Shown: one piece after another, positions 19,580 through 26,676 of the stretch
How the letters are laid out: every line of letters begins with the position of its first letter
Numbering within the stretch: the first letter of the stretch is position 1
Assembly: GCF_000092285.1 (NCBI RefSeq)
Contig: NC_014100.1
Location: 3,720,001 to 3,784,000 of the forward strand
DNA from: Caulobacter segnis ATCC 21756
GTDB taxonomy: Bacteria > Pseudomonadota > Alphaproteobacteria > Caulobacterales > Caulobacteraceae
DNA: 64,000 nucleotides
Direction: 5' to 3'
Translations under genes and position numbers: made by a program
The notes under the pieces: generated by a model
The model's database searches: none
Told to the model about the DNA's origin: nothing
Seen by the model: the letters and a program-made list of their open reading frames with translations, nothing else

Positions 19580-19594
19580 TACCAAGTTTTGGTA
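19580..19594. promoter_or_regulatory. Perfect 6-3-6 inverted repeat, candidate ParD operator
   Basis: TACCAAGTTTTGGTA consists of TACCAA and TTGGTA arms around GTT, ending 25 bp before the parD start. ParD ribbon-helix-helix antitoxins bind short palindromes like this to repress their own operon. It also lies in the upstream region of the divergent prmC. Confidence 0.65.
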
Positions 19595-19619
19595 TTTTCC
19601 GCTTAACCTGGAGGTCGCC

Positions 19620-19871
19620 ATGAGCAAGAACACCTCGATCGTCCTTAGTGAGCATTTTCAGTCCTTCATCACGGAGAAGGTCGAAGAGGGACGATATGGC
19701 TCGGCGAGCGAGGTCGTTCGCGCCGGACTACGCCTGCTGGAGGATCACGAAGCCAAGCTCACGGCGCTCCGGACCGCCGTGAGGGAAGGCTTTGAGAGCG
19801 GCAAGCCCGAGCCGTTCGATGTCGACACCTTCCTCGCGGAGGTCAACACGGACTACGACGCCCAGTCGTGA
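19620..19871 (+). CDS. parD: ParD-family antitoxin
   Basis: An 83-residue type II antitoxin. The N-terminal ribbon-helix-helix (NTSIVLSEHFQSFITEKVEEG-RYGSASEVVRAGLRLLEDHE) binds DNA and the C-terminal half (about 45-83, acidic) wraps the toxin. The ATG at 19620 follows CCTGGAGGTCGCC, a clear ribosome site. The stop overlaps the parE GTG start (GTGA), so the two are translationally coupled. It strongly resembles the ParD1-type antitoxins of C. crescentus. Autoregulation through the palindrome at 19580-19594 is likely. Confidence 0.93.
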   Translation: MSKNTSIVLSEHFQSFITEKVEEGRYGSASEVVRAGLRLLEDHEAKLTALRTAVREGFESGKPEPFDVDTFLAEVNTDYDAQS

Positions 19872-20161
19872 GCCACTATGAGCTGACGCCGCTAGCGCGC
19901 TTCGATATGCGCGAAATCTGGACCTACACCGTTCGTCAATGGGGCCGAAGGGTCGCCGACGGCTACATTCGCGACCTGTCCACCACGCTCGAAAAGATCG
20001 CCCGTGAACCTTACGTCGGCGTCGCTGCGGAATGGATCGAAGAGGACTGCCGAAAGTACGTCTTTCGGTCCCACGTCATCTTCTATACGCCGATGAAGGA
20101 AGGTGTGGTCGTCGCCCGTATACTCCATCAACAGATGGATGCACCAAGCCGCCTAGGTTAG
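19868..20161 (+). CDS. parE: ParE-family toxin
   Basis: A 97-residue ParE/RelE-superfamily toxin. The features are an N-terminal YELTPLARFDMREIWTYTVRQWG helix, the core ADGYIRDLSTTLEKIAREP and the C-terminal strand RSHVIFYTPMKEGVVVARILHQQMD. The family poisons DNA gyrase and triggers the SOS response. It begins with GTG, overlapping the parD stop. The 3' end overlaps the convergent MOSC gene by nine bases. Both components look intact. Confidence 0.92.
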   Translation: MSHYELTPLARFDMREIWTYTVRQWGRRVADGYIRDLSTTLEKIAREPYVGVAAEWIEEDCRKYVFRSHVIFYTPMKEGVVVARILHQQMDAPSRLG

Positions 20162-20914
20162 AGCCACCCCATCCCCCTCGCCCACCGCGCCGGCGGCCGT
20201 CACGGTCAGATAGATCCCGCAGAACATGTGGCCGTAGTGGTCGAACAGCGCCTTGACGAGGTCGGCGTCGCGCTCGCCCGTTTCCGGATCAACGTGCGTG
20301 GCGGCGCAACGGACGATGGGCTTGAGAACCTGGGCGGTCGCGCCGCCGATCGTCAGCGTCCGGCCCGTCCAGCCATTTTCGGCCCAGGCCGGCCAGCCCT
20401 CGACATAGAGGTTGGCGCGGAAACGCAAGGGGTCCAGGTCGCGGCCGAGGCGTTGGGAAAGATCGCGCACGCTGGCCAGGTTCACGATCGAGACGAAGCC
20501 GGACTTGCTATCCATGAACCGGTGCGCGCCGGGGCCTTCGAGAACCCGCAAGGGACCGCGGGCTTCCTCGCCGAGGAAGGCGGTTAGCCAAGCCTCGAAG
20601 TCCGCGCGGCCATCCGCGCCACGCAGGTCTCCAGCGAAATCGGGATGGCCGTCGGCCTTGGCGCTCAGCACCCCGGTCGCCTCGTCATAGGCGGTGCGAA
20701 CCCGGGCGACGGCCGGAATCTTGGCCAGCACCGTGAACTTCATCTTCGACACGTGGTCGGGCGCAGCTGGATCAAAGCCGCTGGGCCCGTCCTCGACCGC
20801 ATAAAGCCGGTCGCAGGGGAAGCAGGCTTCGCGCTCCAGCGTGACCGAGGCCAGGCGCTCGGGCGTGAAGCCCTTGACGGGGTGGCGGTAAAGCGAGGCG
20901 ATGCGGGCGTCCAT
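20153..20914 (-). CDS. MOSC-domain protein
   Basis: A 253-residue protein with the N-terminal MOSC beta-barrel (MDARIASLYRHPVKGFTPE) and a C-terminal MOSC domain ending in a region with Cys (PIVRCAATHVDPETG) typical of molybdenum-cofactor sulphurase-like proteins (YcbX/mARC group). It may act in molybdenum-cofactor-dependent reduction or sulphur transfer; the substrate is unknown. The ATG at 20914 gives the family N-terminus; the longer upstream frame reads into the divergent YihY promoter region. Confidence 0.85.
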   Translation of the reverse strand: MDARIASLYRHPVKGFTPERLASVTLEREACFPCDRLYAVEDGPSGFDPAAPDHVSKMKFTVLAKIPAVARVRTAYDEATGVLSAKADGHPDFAGDLRGADGRADFEAWLTAFLGEEARGPLRVLEGPGAHRFMDSKSGFVSIVNLASVRDLSQRLGRDLDPLRFRANLYVEGWPAWAENGWTGRTLTIGGATAQVLKPIVRCAATHVDPETGERDADLVKALFDHYGHMFCGIYLTVTAAGAVGEGDGVALT

Positions 20915-21017
20915 GGGCGCAACATCCGGCTCGACTCGCCGCATGGCAAGGCTTGGTTGGCCTCGCGCGGAACGTCGGGAGCCCGTCGGGGTTCTGGTAG
21001 GTCCGGAGGCGCACCCT

Positions 21018-22229
21018 ATGCCCGACGCTAGCCTGCGTCCCATCCTGTCCTGGCTGAAGTCGCGGCCCTATCATCTGGCGCCGTGGATCGTACTGCTGGC
21101 CGCCGCGCCGTTCGCCCTGCCCCGCAAGCGAGCGGAGACCCAGCTGGTCGATCCGCCCGGCCTGTCGGAAGACCGCGCCATGCCGCCGCACGAGTTCGAC
21201 GCGGCCGAGCCGCGGCGGGGCCGCGCGGCGCGTCATCCCGTCCACATTCCGCTGCTCGGCTGGCGAGACATCGTCTGGCGCACCTGGCGCGAGATCACCG
21301 TCGACCGGCTGCCCGCCGTGGCCGGGGGCGTGACCTTCTACACCCTTCTGGCCCTGATCCCGGCGATCGGCGCCTTCGTCTCGCTCTATGGCCTGTTCGC
21401 CGATGTGCGGACGGTCGAGCAGCAGCTGCGCGACATGGCCGGCGTCTTCCCGCCCAGCGTCGTCCAGATCGTCGGCGAGCAGATGCTGCGTCTGGCCAGC
21501 CAGGGCGAGGCCAAGCTGGGCCTGGCGTTCGCGTTCAGCCTGCTGCTGTCGGTGTGGAGCGCCAACGCCAGCATGCGCACGCTCTTCGACGGCCTGAACA
21601 TCGCCTATGACGAGGAAGAGAAGCGCCACATCGTCCGGCGCACCCTGCTCAGTTACGCCTTCACCTTCTGCGCCCTGGTCTATGCGGTCGCGGTGTCGGC
21701 GGTCTTGATCGTGACCCCCCTGTTGCTGAAGGCCGCCCGGCTGTCGGCGCTGGACAGCTACTGGGCGCCGATCCGCTGGTTGATGGTGATGGCCATGACC
21801 GCCGTCGCCTTCGCCGTGCTCTATCGCTTCGCTCCCAGCCGGGCGCAGGCGCGATGGCGCTGGGTGTGGATCGGAGCGGCGACGGCGTCGGGAGGCTGGC
21901 TGATCGGCTCGCTGGGCTTTTCGACCTACGTCAATCGCGTGGCCCATTTCGACGCCGCCTACGGCCCGCTCGGCGCGATCATCGCCTTCATGGTCTGGGT
22001 CTGGTTCTCGATCATGGCCATCCTGGTCGGGGCCGAGCTGAACGCCGAGATCGAACACCAGACCGCCATCGACTCCACCACCGGCCCCGAGCAGCCGATG
22101 GGCGCGCGCGGAGCGGCCATGGCCGACACGGTGGGCCTGGCCTTCCATCCCTGGGAGCTGATCAAGCGGGAAGCCGGCGCCGTGCGGCGCATGACCGGCG
22201 GCGCCTGGAAACGCGTACGCCGGCGTTAA
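21018..22229 (+). CDS. YihY/BrkB-family inner-membrane protein
   Basis: A 403-residue membrane protein of the YihY/UPF0761 (BrkB) family. Conserved features are DRLPAVAGGVTFYTLLALIP in the first core membrane segment, about six membrane helices between residues 95 and 345, and the final GAELNAEIEHQTA after the last helix. The N-terminal 85 residues hold an extra hydrophobic stretch and a Pro/Arg-rich cytoplasmic linker. Its function is poorly known; it was once mis-annotated as ribonuclease BN. It overlaps the convergent methyltransferase gene by four bases. Confidence 0.88.
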   Translation: MPDASLRPILSWLKSRPYHLAPWIVLLAAAPFALPRKRAETQLVDPPGLSEDRAMPPHEFDAAEPRRGRAARHPVHIPLLGWRDIVWRTWREITVDRLPAVAGGVTFYTLLALIPAIGAFVSLYGLFADVRTVEQQLRDMAGVFPPSVVQIVGEQMLRLASQGEAKLGLAFAFSLLLSVWSANASMRTLFDGLNIAYDEEEKRHIVRRTLLSYAFTFCALVYAVAVSAVLIVTPLLLKAARLSALDSYWAPIRWLMVMAMTAVAFAVLYRFAPSRAQARWRWVWIGAATASGGWLIGSLGFSTYVNRVAHFDAAYGPLGAIIAFMVWVWFSIMAILVGAELNAEIEHQTAIDSTTGPEQPMGARGAAMADTVGLAFHPWELIKREAGAVRRMTGGAWKRVRRR

Positions 22230-22756
22230 GCCTTCGGCTGGATCCGCGAGGGCTTGATGGCGCGCAGGGCGAACTTGAAGCCCTCGCCGTTGTCCTCGCT
22301 GAAGGCCAGATCGAAGTCGGCCTGGTAGAAGGCGCGATAGTCGGTCATCGCCGTCCGCCCCACCTGCTCGTAACGGGGCTGCTGCAGGAAGACGAGCGTT
22401 TCGGGCTGGATCACCCGCGTATGCCCCGGATCCCCCCAGGCCCAGCGCGACGTCACCGACGGGCAGGTGGCGCACAGCAGGCCGCCATGCTTCAGGATGC
22501 GCCAGAACTCGCTGAACTGCGCCAGGAAGAACCGCCAGTCGCCCTGCTGCCCCGTGTGCTCCAGCACCTCGTAGGCGTGGATCTCGTCGAAGTGGTCGTC
22601 GGCGAACGGATAGGGAAGATTATTCAGGTCGTGGATGACGTCCGCGCCGGAGTGCGGATCGATGTCCAGCGTGGTGAGGTCCTTCCACCCGGGATTGGAA
22701 GCGTCGCCGACACGTTTGTCGCGGCTGTTGCCGCAACCGATCAGAAGTTCCGGCAT
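22226..22756 (-). CDS. Class I SAM-dependent methyltransferase-like protein
   Basis: A 176-residue protein with a methyltransferase fold. Motif I-like LLIGCGNSRDKR is followed by LTTLDIDPHSGADVIHDLN (the acidic loop binding the ribose), then FDEIHAYEVLEHTG and FWRILKHGGLLCATCPS. The substrate is unknown; the type resembles methyltransferases often linked to phage or surface-sugar loci, but nothing here supports that. The ATG at 22756 gives MPELLIGCG. Confidence 0.8.
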   Translation of the reverse strand: MPELLIGCGNSRDKRVGDASNPGWKDLTTLDIDPHSGADVIHDLNNLPYPFADDHFDEIHAYEVLEHTGQQGDWRFFLAQFSEFWRILKHGGLLCATCPSVTSRWAWGDPGHTRVIQPETLVFLQQPRYEQVGRTAMTDYRAFYQADFDLAFSEDNGEGFKFALRAIKPSRIQPKA

Positions 22757-22839
22757 GTCCCCCCCCCTTGGATAGGCCCTGGAGTTTGGGCCTAGCTTCA
22801 CGCTAAGCGATTCGAGCTCACCCGCTGAACGGAAACTCC

Positions 22840-23367
22840 ATGGCCCTGCTGACGCCCTACCAAGACCACGAGCTGGCCGACATCGTCGCCCTGGTGAACT
22901 CGGCCTATCGGGGAGAGCTGGCGGCCCAGGGCTGGACCAGCGAGAGCTATCTGCTGGGCGGCCAGCGGACGGACGAAGCGAGCCTGCGCGACGACCTCGC
23001 CGCCAAGCCGGGGTCAACCATCCTGACCTTCCGCGACGCCCCCGAAGACAAGCCCCATGCCTGCGCCTGGCTGGAACCGACCGATGGCGGGGCCTGGTAC
23101 GTCGGCATGATCACCGTCTCGCCCCTGCGCCAGGACGGCGGCCTGGGCCGCGCCATGCTGGAGGCCTGCGAGGCGCATGCGAAGGCCCACGGCGGAACGC
23201 GCATGAAGATGACCGTCATCTCGGTCCGCGACACCCTGATCGCCTGGTACCAGCGCCGCGGCTACAGCCTGACGGGCGAAACCCAGCCCTTCCCCTACGG
23301 CGACGAGCGCTTCGGCCAGCCCCAGCGCGACGACCTGGCGTTCGTCGTGCTGGAGAAAGGGCTCTGA
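22840..23367 (+). CDS. GNAT-family N-acetyltransferase
   Basis: A 175-residue GNAT enzyme. The acetyl-CoA-binding motif A is YVGMITVSPLRQDGGLGRAMLE at about 86-107 (Q-D-G-G-L-G), and the later motif B helix is RDTLIAWYQRRGYSLTGE. The pattern is close to fungal-type and small-molecule acetyltransferases that modify amines. The substrate is unknown. It is divergent from the methyltransferase gene with an 83-bp gap. Confidence 0.88.
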   Translation: MALLTPYQDHELADIVALVNSAYRGELAAQGWTSESYLLGGQRTDEASLRDDLAAKPGSTILTFRDAPEDKPHACAWLEPTDGGAWYVGMITVSPLRQDGGLGRAMLEACEAHAKAHGGTRMKMTVISVRDTLIAWYQRRGYSLTGETQPFPYGDERFGQPQRDDLAFVVLEKGL

Positions 23368-23373
23368 GCATCT

Positions 23374-23400
23374 TCCGATAAGTGTGAAACGGTTATCGGA
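23374..23400. repeat. Inverted repeat TCCGATAA...TTATCGGA
   Basis: Perfect 8-bp arms at 23374-23381 and 23393-23400 with an 11-bp spacer, just after the GNAT stop and before the next promoter. It is followed by TAAAAAAT rather than a T-tract, so on the plus strand it is not a standard terminator. It could be an operator of the gene at 23504. Confidence 0.45.
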
Positions 23401-23503
23401 TAAAAAATGCGCTTCGAAATAGCGGCCGGCATTACCGAACCTTAAGTAGCTCCTCGCCCCACGGCGCCGTCACATGCCGGCGCTTTCCGCTGAGGGGTCT
23501 TCC

Positions 23504-24280
23504 ATGTCGTTCCTGTACCGCGCGGCCGCTGGCGCCGCGCTCGCCCTCGCGCTCGTCGCGTCGACCGCCGCCTCGGCCGCTCCGACGCCCGTGCCGCTGG
23601 GCCAGACCCTGGCGCGGTTCGACAAGCTCAAGCCCGCCACGCACCGCTATCTGCGCTATCGCCAGAAGGGCGACACCATCACGCCGCTGGACGTCTGGAC
23701 GCGCGAGATCCGCATCGAGCCCGACGCGGCTGGCGTCAAGCGCCTGCACATCGTCCAGCACTGGGACGGGTCGACGCCCGGGACGGTCAAGACGATCGAC
23801 TCCTGGTTCGAGCTCGGGACCTTCCGCCCGTTCACCCACCAGCGCAGCACCACGGGCAAGGACGGCCAGACCAAGATCGAGGGCTTCGACTTCAAGCCCG
23901 ACCGGATCGTCGGCCTCAAGGACCTGCCCGGCAACGCCCAGGCCGCCTACGACATGGCCTCGCCTCAACCGGCCTTCAATTTCGAGACCGACATGGAGAC
24001 GCTGCAGGCCCTGCCGCTGACGACGGGCTATGAGGCGCAGATCGTCTTCCACCATCCGGGCGGCGAGGCGCCGGCGCCGTACCACTTCAAGGTGACAGGC
24101 TCGGAGACCCTGACCAGCTCGGCGGGCGGCAAGGTCGACTGCTGGGTGATGACCACCGACTACAACCACCCCGAATGGGCGCCGGCCCGCTTCTGGCTGG
24201 CCAAGGACAGCCAGGTGGTGGTCAAGGTGCTCTCGCCCGCGCCGGACGGGTCGATCTGGGTGAAGACGCTGCTCTGGTGA
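23504..24280 (+). CDS. Exported protein of unknown function
   Basis: A 258-residue exported protein. Residues 1-25 are a signal peptide (cleavage after ASA). The rest is beta-rich with many short strands (THRYLRYRQKGD, KRLHIVQHWDG, FKVTGSETLTS, KVDCWVMTTDY) reminiscent of the DUF3108-like lipid-carrier barrels of the periplasm, though I cannot assign it. A single Cys is present in the mature part. It is monocistronic: a palindromic repeat element begins 11 bp after the stop. Confidence 0.8.
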   Translation: MSFLYRAAAGAALALALVASTAASAAPTPVPLGQTLARFDKLKPATHRYLRYRQKGDTITPLDVWTREIRIEPDAAGVKRLHIVQHWDGSTPGTVKTIDSWFELGTFRPFTHQRSTTGKDGQTKIEGFDFKPDRIVGLKDLPGNAQAAYDMASPQPAFNFETDMETLQALPLTTGYEAQIVFHHPGGEAPAPYHFKVTGSETLTSSAGGKVDCWVMTTDYNHPEWAPARFWLAKDSQVVVKVLSPAPDGSIWVKTLLW

Positions 24281-24291
24281 GCGCGATGGTT

Positions 24292-24431
24292 GCGCCCCCT
24301 CCGTCACGATGCGTATCCGCATCGCGCCACCTCCCCCGCTTCGCGAGGGAGGAGGAAGCTCCTCCTCACCCGTAGCGCAGCGTGCGGGGGAGGTGGCGCG
24401 GCGCCGATAGGCGACGTGACGGAGGGGGCGC
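24292..24431. repeat. Palindromic intergenic repeat element, copy 1
   Basis: A 140-bp nested palindrome. The outer arms GCGCCCCCTCCGTCAC (24292-24307) and its exact complement (24416-24431), and the inner arms GCGCCACCTCCCCCGC (24324-24339) and its complement (24384-24399), are both perfect over 16 bp. The centre GGAGGAAGCTCCTCC is also self-complementary. Transcribed RNA would fold into a long cruciform-like structure. A second copy with the same arms lies at 60909-61036, so this is a dispersed, mobile-like genomic repeat. Confidence 0.85.
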
Positions 24432-24439
24432 TCCCCGCC

Positions 24440-25822
24440 TCAGATCACCGCCCGCGACCGCTCGCCGACCTCGCTCGATAGCGCGCCGGCGACGATCTCC
24501 AGGCCCTGGCGCAGGGTCTGGCGGTCCGGCGCCGCGCCCAGGCAGACGCGCACGCCGGTGACGAGGCCGGGCGTGACGATCGGCGCGTCGGGCGGGGTCA
24601 CCTCGGCGCCGCCGCGCAGGGCGCGACCGGCCAGGCGCTCGGCCTCCAGTTCGCTCATCGGCAGCCAGACATGCGGCGCACAGTCCGAGCGCGGCGGCTC
24701 GATCGCGGAGCCCAGGATGTCCCGCGCCAGGGAAAGCCGCGCGGCGGCCTCCTCGCGCACCTCGGCGACGATCTGGTCCGCCGCGCCGTCCTCGATCCAC
24801 TGGGTGGCGACCAGGCCGCCGAAGCCCGAGGGCGCGTAGGTCAGGGCCCGCACGGCGTCCAGCACCCGCTCGAACGCGGCCTCGGTCGGCGCGACCAGGA
24901 AGCCGGCGCGCAGGCCCGGCCCCAATGTCTTGGAGACGCCCGAGACATGGAAGGTCCGCTCCGGCGCCAGCAAGGCCAGGGGTGGCGGCGCGTTCGGGGC
25001 GTAGGCGCCGTAGATGTCGTCCTCGATGATCGTCAGGTCGAGACGCCGCGCGAGCGCCGCGATCGCCTCGCGCCGCGAGACGCTCATGATCCGGCCGGTG
25101 GGATTCTGCAGCGTGGGGATGACCGACAGCACCCGTGCGCCGGTGGCCTTCACGGCCGCTTCCAGCGCATCCGCCGCCAGGCCTTCCTCATCCAGCGCCA
25201 CGCCCTGCGGCCGCAAGCCCATGTGTGCGGCCAGCGCCTTGACGCCGTTATAGGTCGAGGCCTCGCACAGCACGGCGTCTCCGGCGCGCGCGACCGCGCC
25301 CATGGCCAGCGCCAGGCCCTGCTGGGCGCCGCCGCAGCAGACCAGCCGCGACACATCGGCGCCGTCAAAGCCGCCGAAACGCTGGAGCCACTGCGCCCCG
25401 GCCCGCCGTTGCGCCTCGTGTCCCGCCGCCGGGGCGTAGGCCAGGTGCTCGAGCAAGTCCGGCCGGCGGCGAAGGCGCGCCATGGCCTCGGCGATGCGGC
25501 TGGCGGCGGGTCCGGCGGGGGCGATGTTCTGGGCCAGGTTGACCGGCCCCTCGCGGACCGGCGCGCGGTGATCGGCCGGCGCGTTGACGAAGCTGCCCCG
25601 GCCGACATGGGCGCTGACCAGCCCGGCCTTCTCGGCCTCGACATAGGCGCGGGTGACGGTCCCGAGGCCTATCCCGAGACGATAGGCCAGGTCCCGCTGC
25701 GGCGGCAGACGCGCGCCGGCCGCCAGCGCGCCCGAGGCGATGTCGGACCGCAACGCCGCGACCAGCCGCTCGTAAAGTGGGCCCTCGCCGGCGGGAAGGT
25801 CGGGCGTCCAGGGGGCGGCCAA
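24440..25822 (-). CDS. MocR-family regulator (GntR helix-turn-helix fused to an aminotransferase-like domain)
   Basis: A 460-residue MocR/PdxR-type regulator. The N-terminal GntR winged helix (about 10-80: LYERLVAALRSDIASGALAAGARLPPQRDLA...GTVTRAYVEAEKAGLV) is followed by a fold-type I aminotransferase domain that binds pyridoxal phosphate through the Lys in SGVSKTLGPGLRAG. A TTG start at 25822, preceded by AAGGAG at 8-nt spacing, gives the proper N-terminus. It is divergent from a LysE-type exporter gene across a perfect 17-bp palindrome, so it probably controls export of an amino acid or similar compound. Confidence 0.9.
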   Translation of the reverse strand: MAAPWTPDLPAGEGPLYERLVAALRSDIASGALAAGARLPPQRDLAYRLGIGLGTVTRAYVEAEKAGLVSAHVGRGSFVNAPADHRAPVREGPVNLAQNIAPAGPAASRIAEAMARLRRRPDLLEHLAYAPAAGHEAQRRAGAQWLQRFGGFDGADVSRLVCCGGAQQGLALAMGAVARAGDAVLCEASTYNGVKALAAHMGLRPQGVALDEEGLAADALEAAVKATGARVLSVIPTLQNPTGRIMSVSRREAIAALARRLDLTIIEDDIYGAYAPNAPPPLALLAPERTFHVSGVSKTLGPGLRAGFLVAPTEAAFERVLDAVRALTYAPSGFGGLVATQWIEDGAADQIVAEVREEAAARLSLARDILGSAIEPPRSDCAPHVWLPMSELEAERLAGRALRGGAEVTPPDAPIVTPGLVTGVRVCLGAAPDRQTLRQGLEIVAGALSSEVGERSRAVI

Positions 25823-25834
25823 GGCGATCTCCTT

Positions 25835-25851
25835 ATTGTCATTATGACAAT
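25835..25851. promoter_or_regulatory. Perfect 17-bp palindrome, candidate MocR operator
   Basis: ATTGTCATTATGACAAT is perfectly symmetric (8-1-8), in the 106-bp gap between mocR (start 25822) and lysE (start 25929). A related half-site, GACATTATG, lies at 25891-25899, in the same orientation as GTCATTATG at 25839-25847. Directly repeated extra half-sites are typical of MocR regulators. Confidence 0.7.
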
Positions 25852-25928
25852 ATGCAATTTGACTCGCGATACAATGGAAATCATCACAGTGACATTATGC
25901 CCTCTCCTACCGAGACAAAGAGGCCGCG

Positions 25929-26603
25929 ATGACTTCGGAACTGCTGCTCGCCTACGTCCTGTTCTGCTTCGCCACGGCGGGAACGCCGGGCCCGAACAAC
26001 ATGATGCTGCTGGCCTCGGGCGCGAATTTCGGCTTCCGACGCACGGTGCTGCACATCCTGGGCATCAGTTGCGGCCTGGGCTTCATGGTGCTGTGCATGG
26101 GTCTCGGCCTTGGAAGCGTGTTCAAGGCCTTCCCCGTGCTGCACGAGATCCTGCGCTGGGTCGGGGCGGCCTACATGCTTTGGCTGGCCTGGAAGATCGG
26201 GACTTCGGACAAGGTCAGCGACCGCCAGGCCGCCAGCCGGCCGATGACCTTCGCGCAGGCGGCGGCGTTCCAGTGGGTCAATCCCAAGGCCTGGGCCATG
26301 GCGCTTGGCGCGGTGACGACCTATGCGCCGGAGGGCGGATCGTGGACGGCCGTTCCGCTGCTGGCCGGGACCTTCATGCTGGTGGGCGCGCCCTGCAGCG
26401 CCGCGTGGGCGGGCTTCGGCCAGGGCTTGAGGCCGTTCCTGGACCGTCCCGCGGTCCTGCGGACCTTCAACGTGACCATGGCCGTGCTGCTGGTGATCTC
26501 GCTGGCGCCGATGGTCTTCGAGCATGGCAAGCCGCCGGCGTTCCCGGCGCGAGACCTGGCGATCAGCGCGCCGCCGATCGTCGTCACGCCCTGGCGGGGC
26601 TAG
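25929..26603 (+). CDS. LysE/RhtB-family amino-acid exporter
   Basis: A 224-residue inner-membrane exporter. The family signature near the first membrane helix is FATAGTPGPNNMMLLASGANFGFRRT, with about six membrane segments overall and a conserved QWVNPKAWAMALGA in the middle. It exports amino acids or homoserine-lactone-like compounds. It is divergent from the MocR gene, which suggests the substrate is an amino acid or amine sensed by that regulator. Confidence 0.9.
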   Translation: MTSELLLAYVLFCFATAGTPGPNNMMLLASGANFGFRRTVLHILGISCGLGFMVLCMGLGLGSVFKAFPVLHEILRWVGAAYMLWLAWKIGTSDKVSDRQAASRPMTFAQAAAFQWVNPKAWAMALGAVTTYAPEGGSWTAVPLLAGTFMLVGAPCSAAWAGFGQGLRPFLDRPAVLRTFNVTMAVLLVISLAPMVFEHGKPPAFPARDLAISAPPIVVTPWRG

Positions 26604-26622
26604 GCCTTCGCCCAAAGAAAAA

Positions 26623-26646
26623 GGCCGGCCCCTTTCGGAGCCGGCC
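26623..26646 (-). terminator. Rho-independent terminator of the TonB receptor gene
   Basis: GGCCGGC (26623-26629) pairs with GCCGGCC (26640-26646). Reading the minus strand, the stem is followed by TTTTTCTTT. It ends transcripts of the receptor gene and lies 20 bp after the stop of the convergent lysE gene. Confidence 0.85.
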
Positions 26647-26676
26647 CCTGACTGACAACCCGAAGGTTGGCGGTCC

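Noticed and set aside
21018..22229. Ribonuclease BN
   Set aside because: This is an old mis-annotation of the YihY family; the protein is an integral membrane protein without nuclease motifs.
24292..24431. Simple intrinsic terminator of the gene ending at 24280
   Set aside because: It is 140 bp, has nested arms, lacks a T-tract and recurs elsewhere, so it is better treated as a repeat element.
24440..25822. Metabolic aminotransferase
   Set aside because: The N-terminal GntR helix-turn-helix and the divergent exporter with a palindrome point to a MocR regulator.
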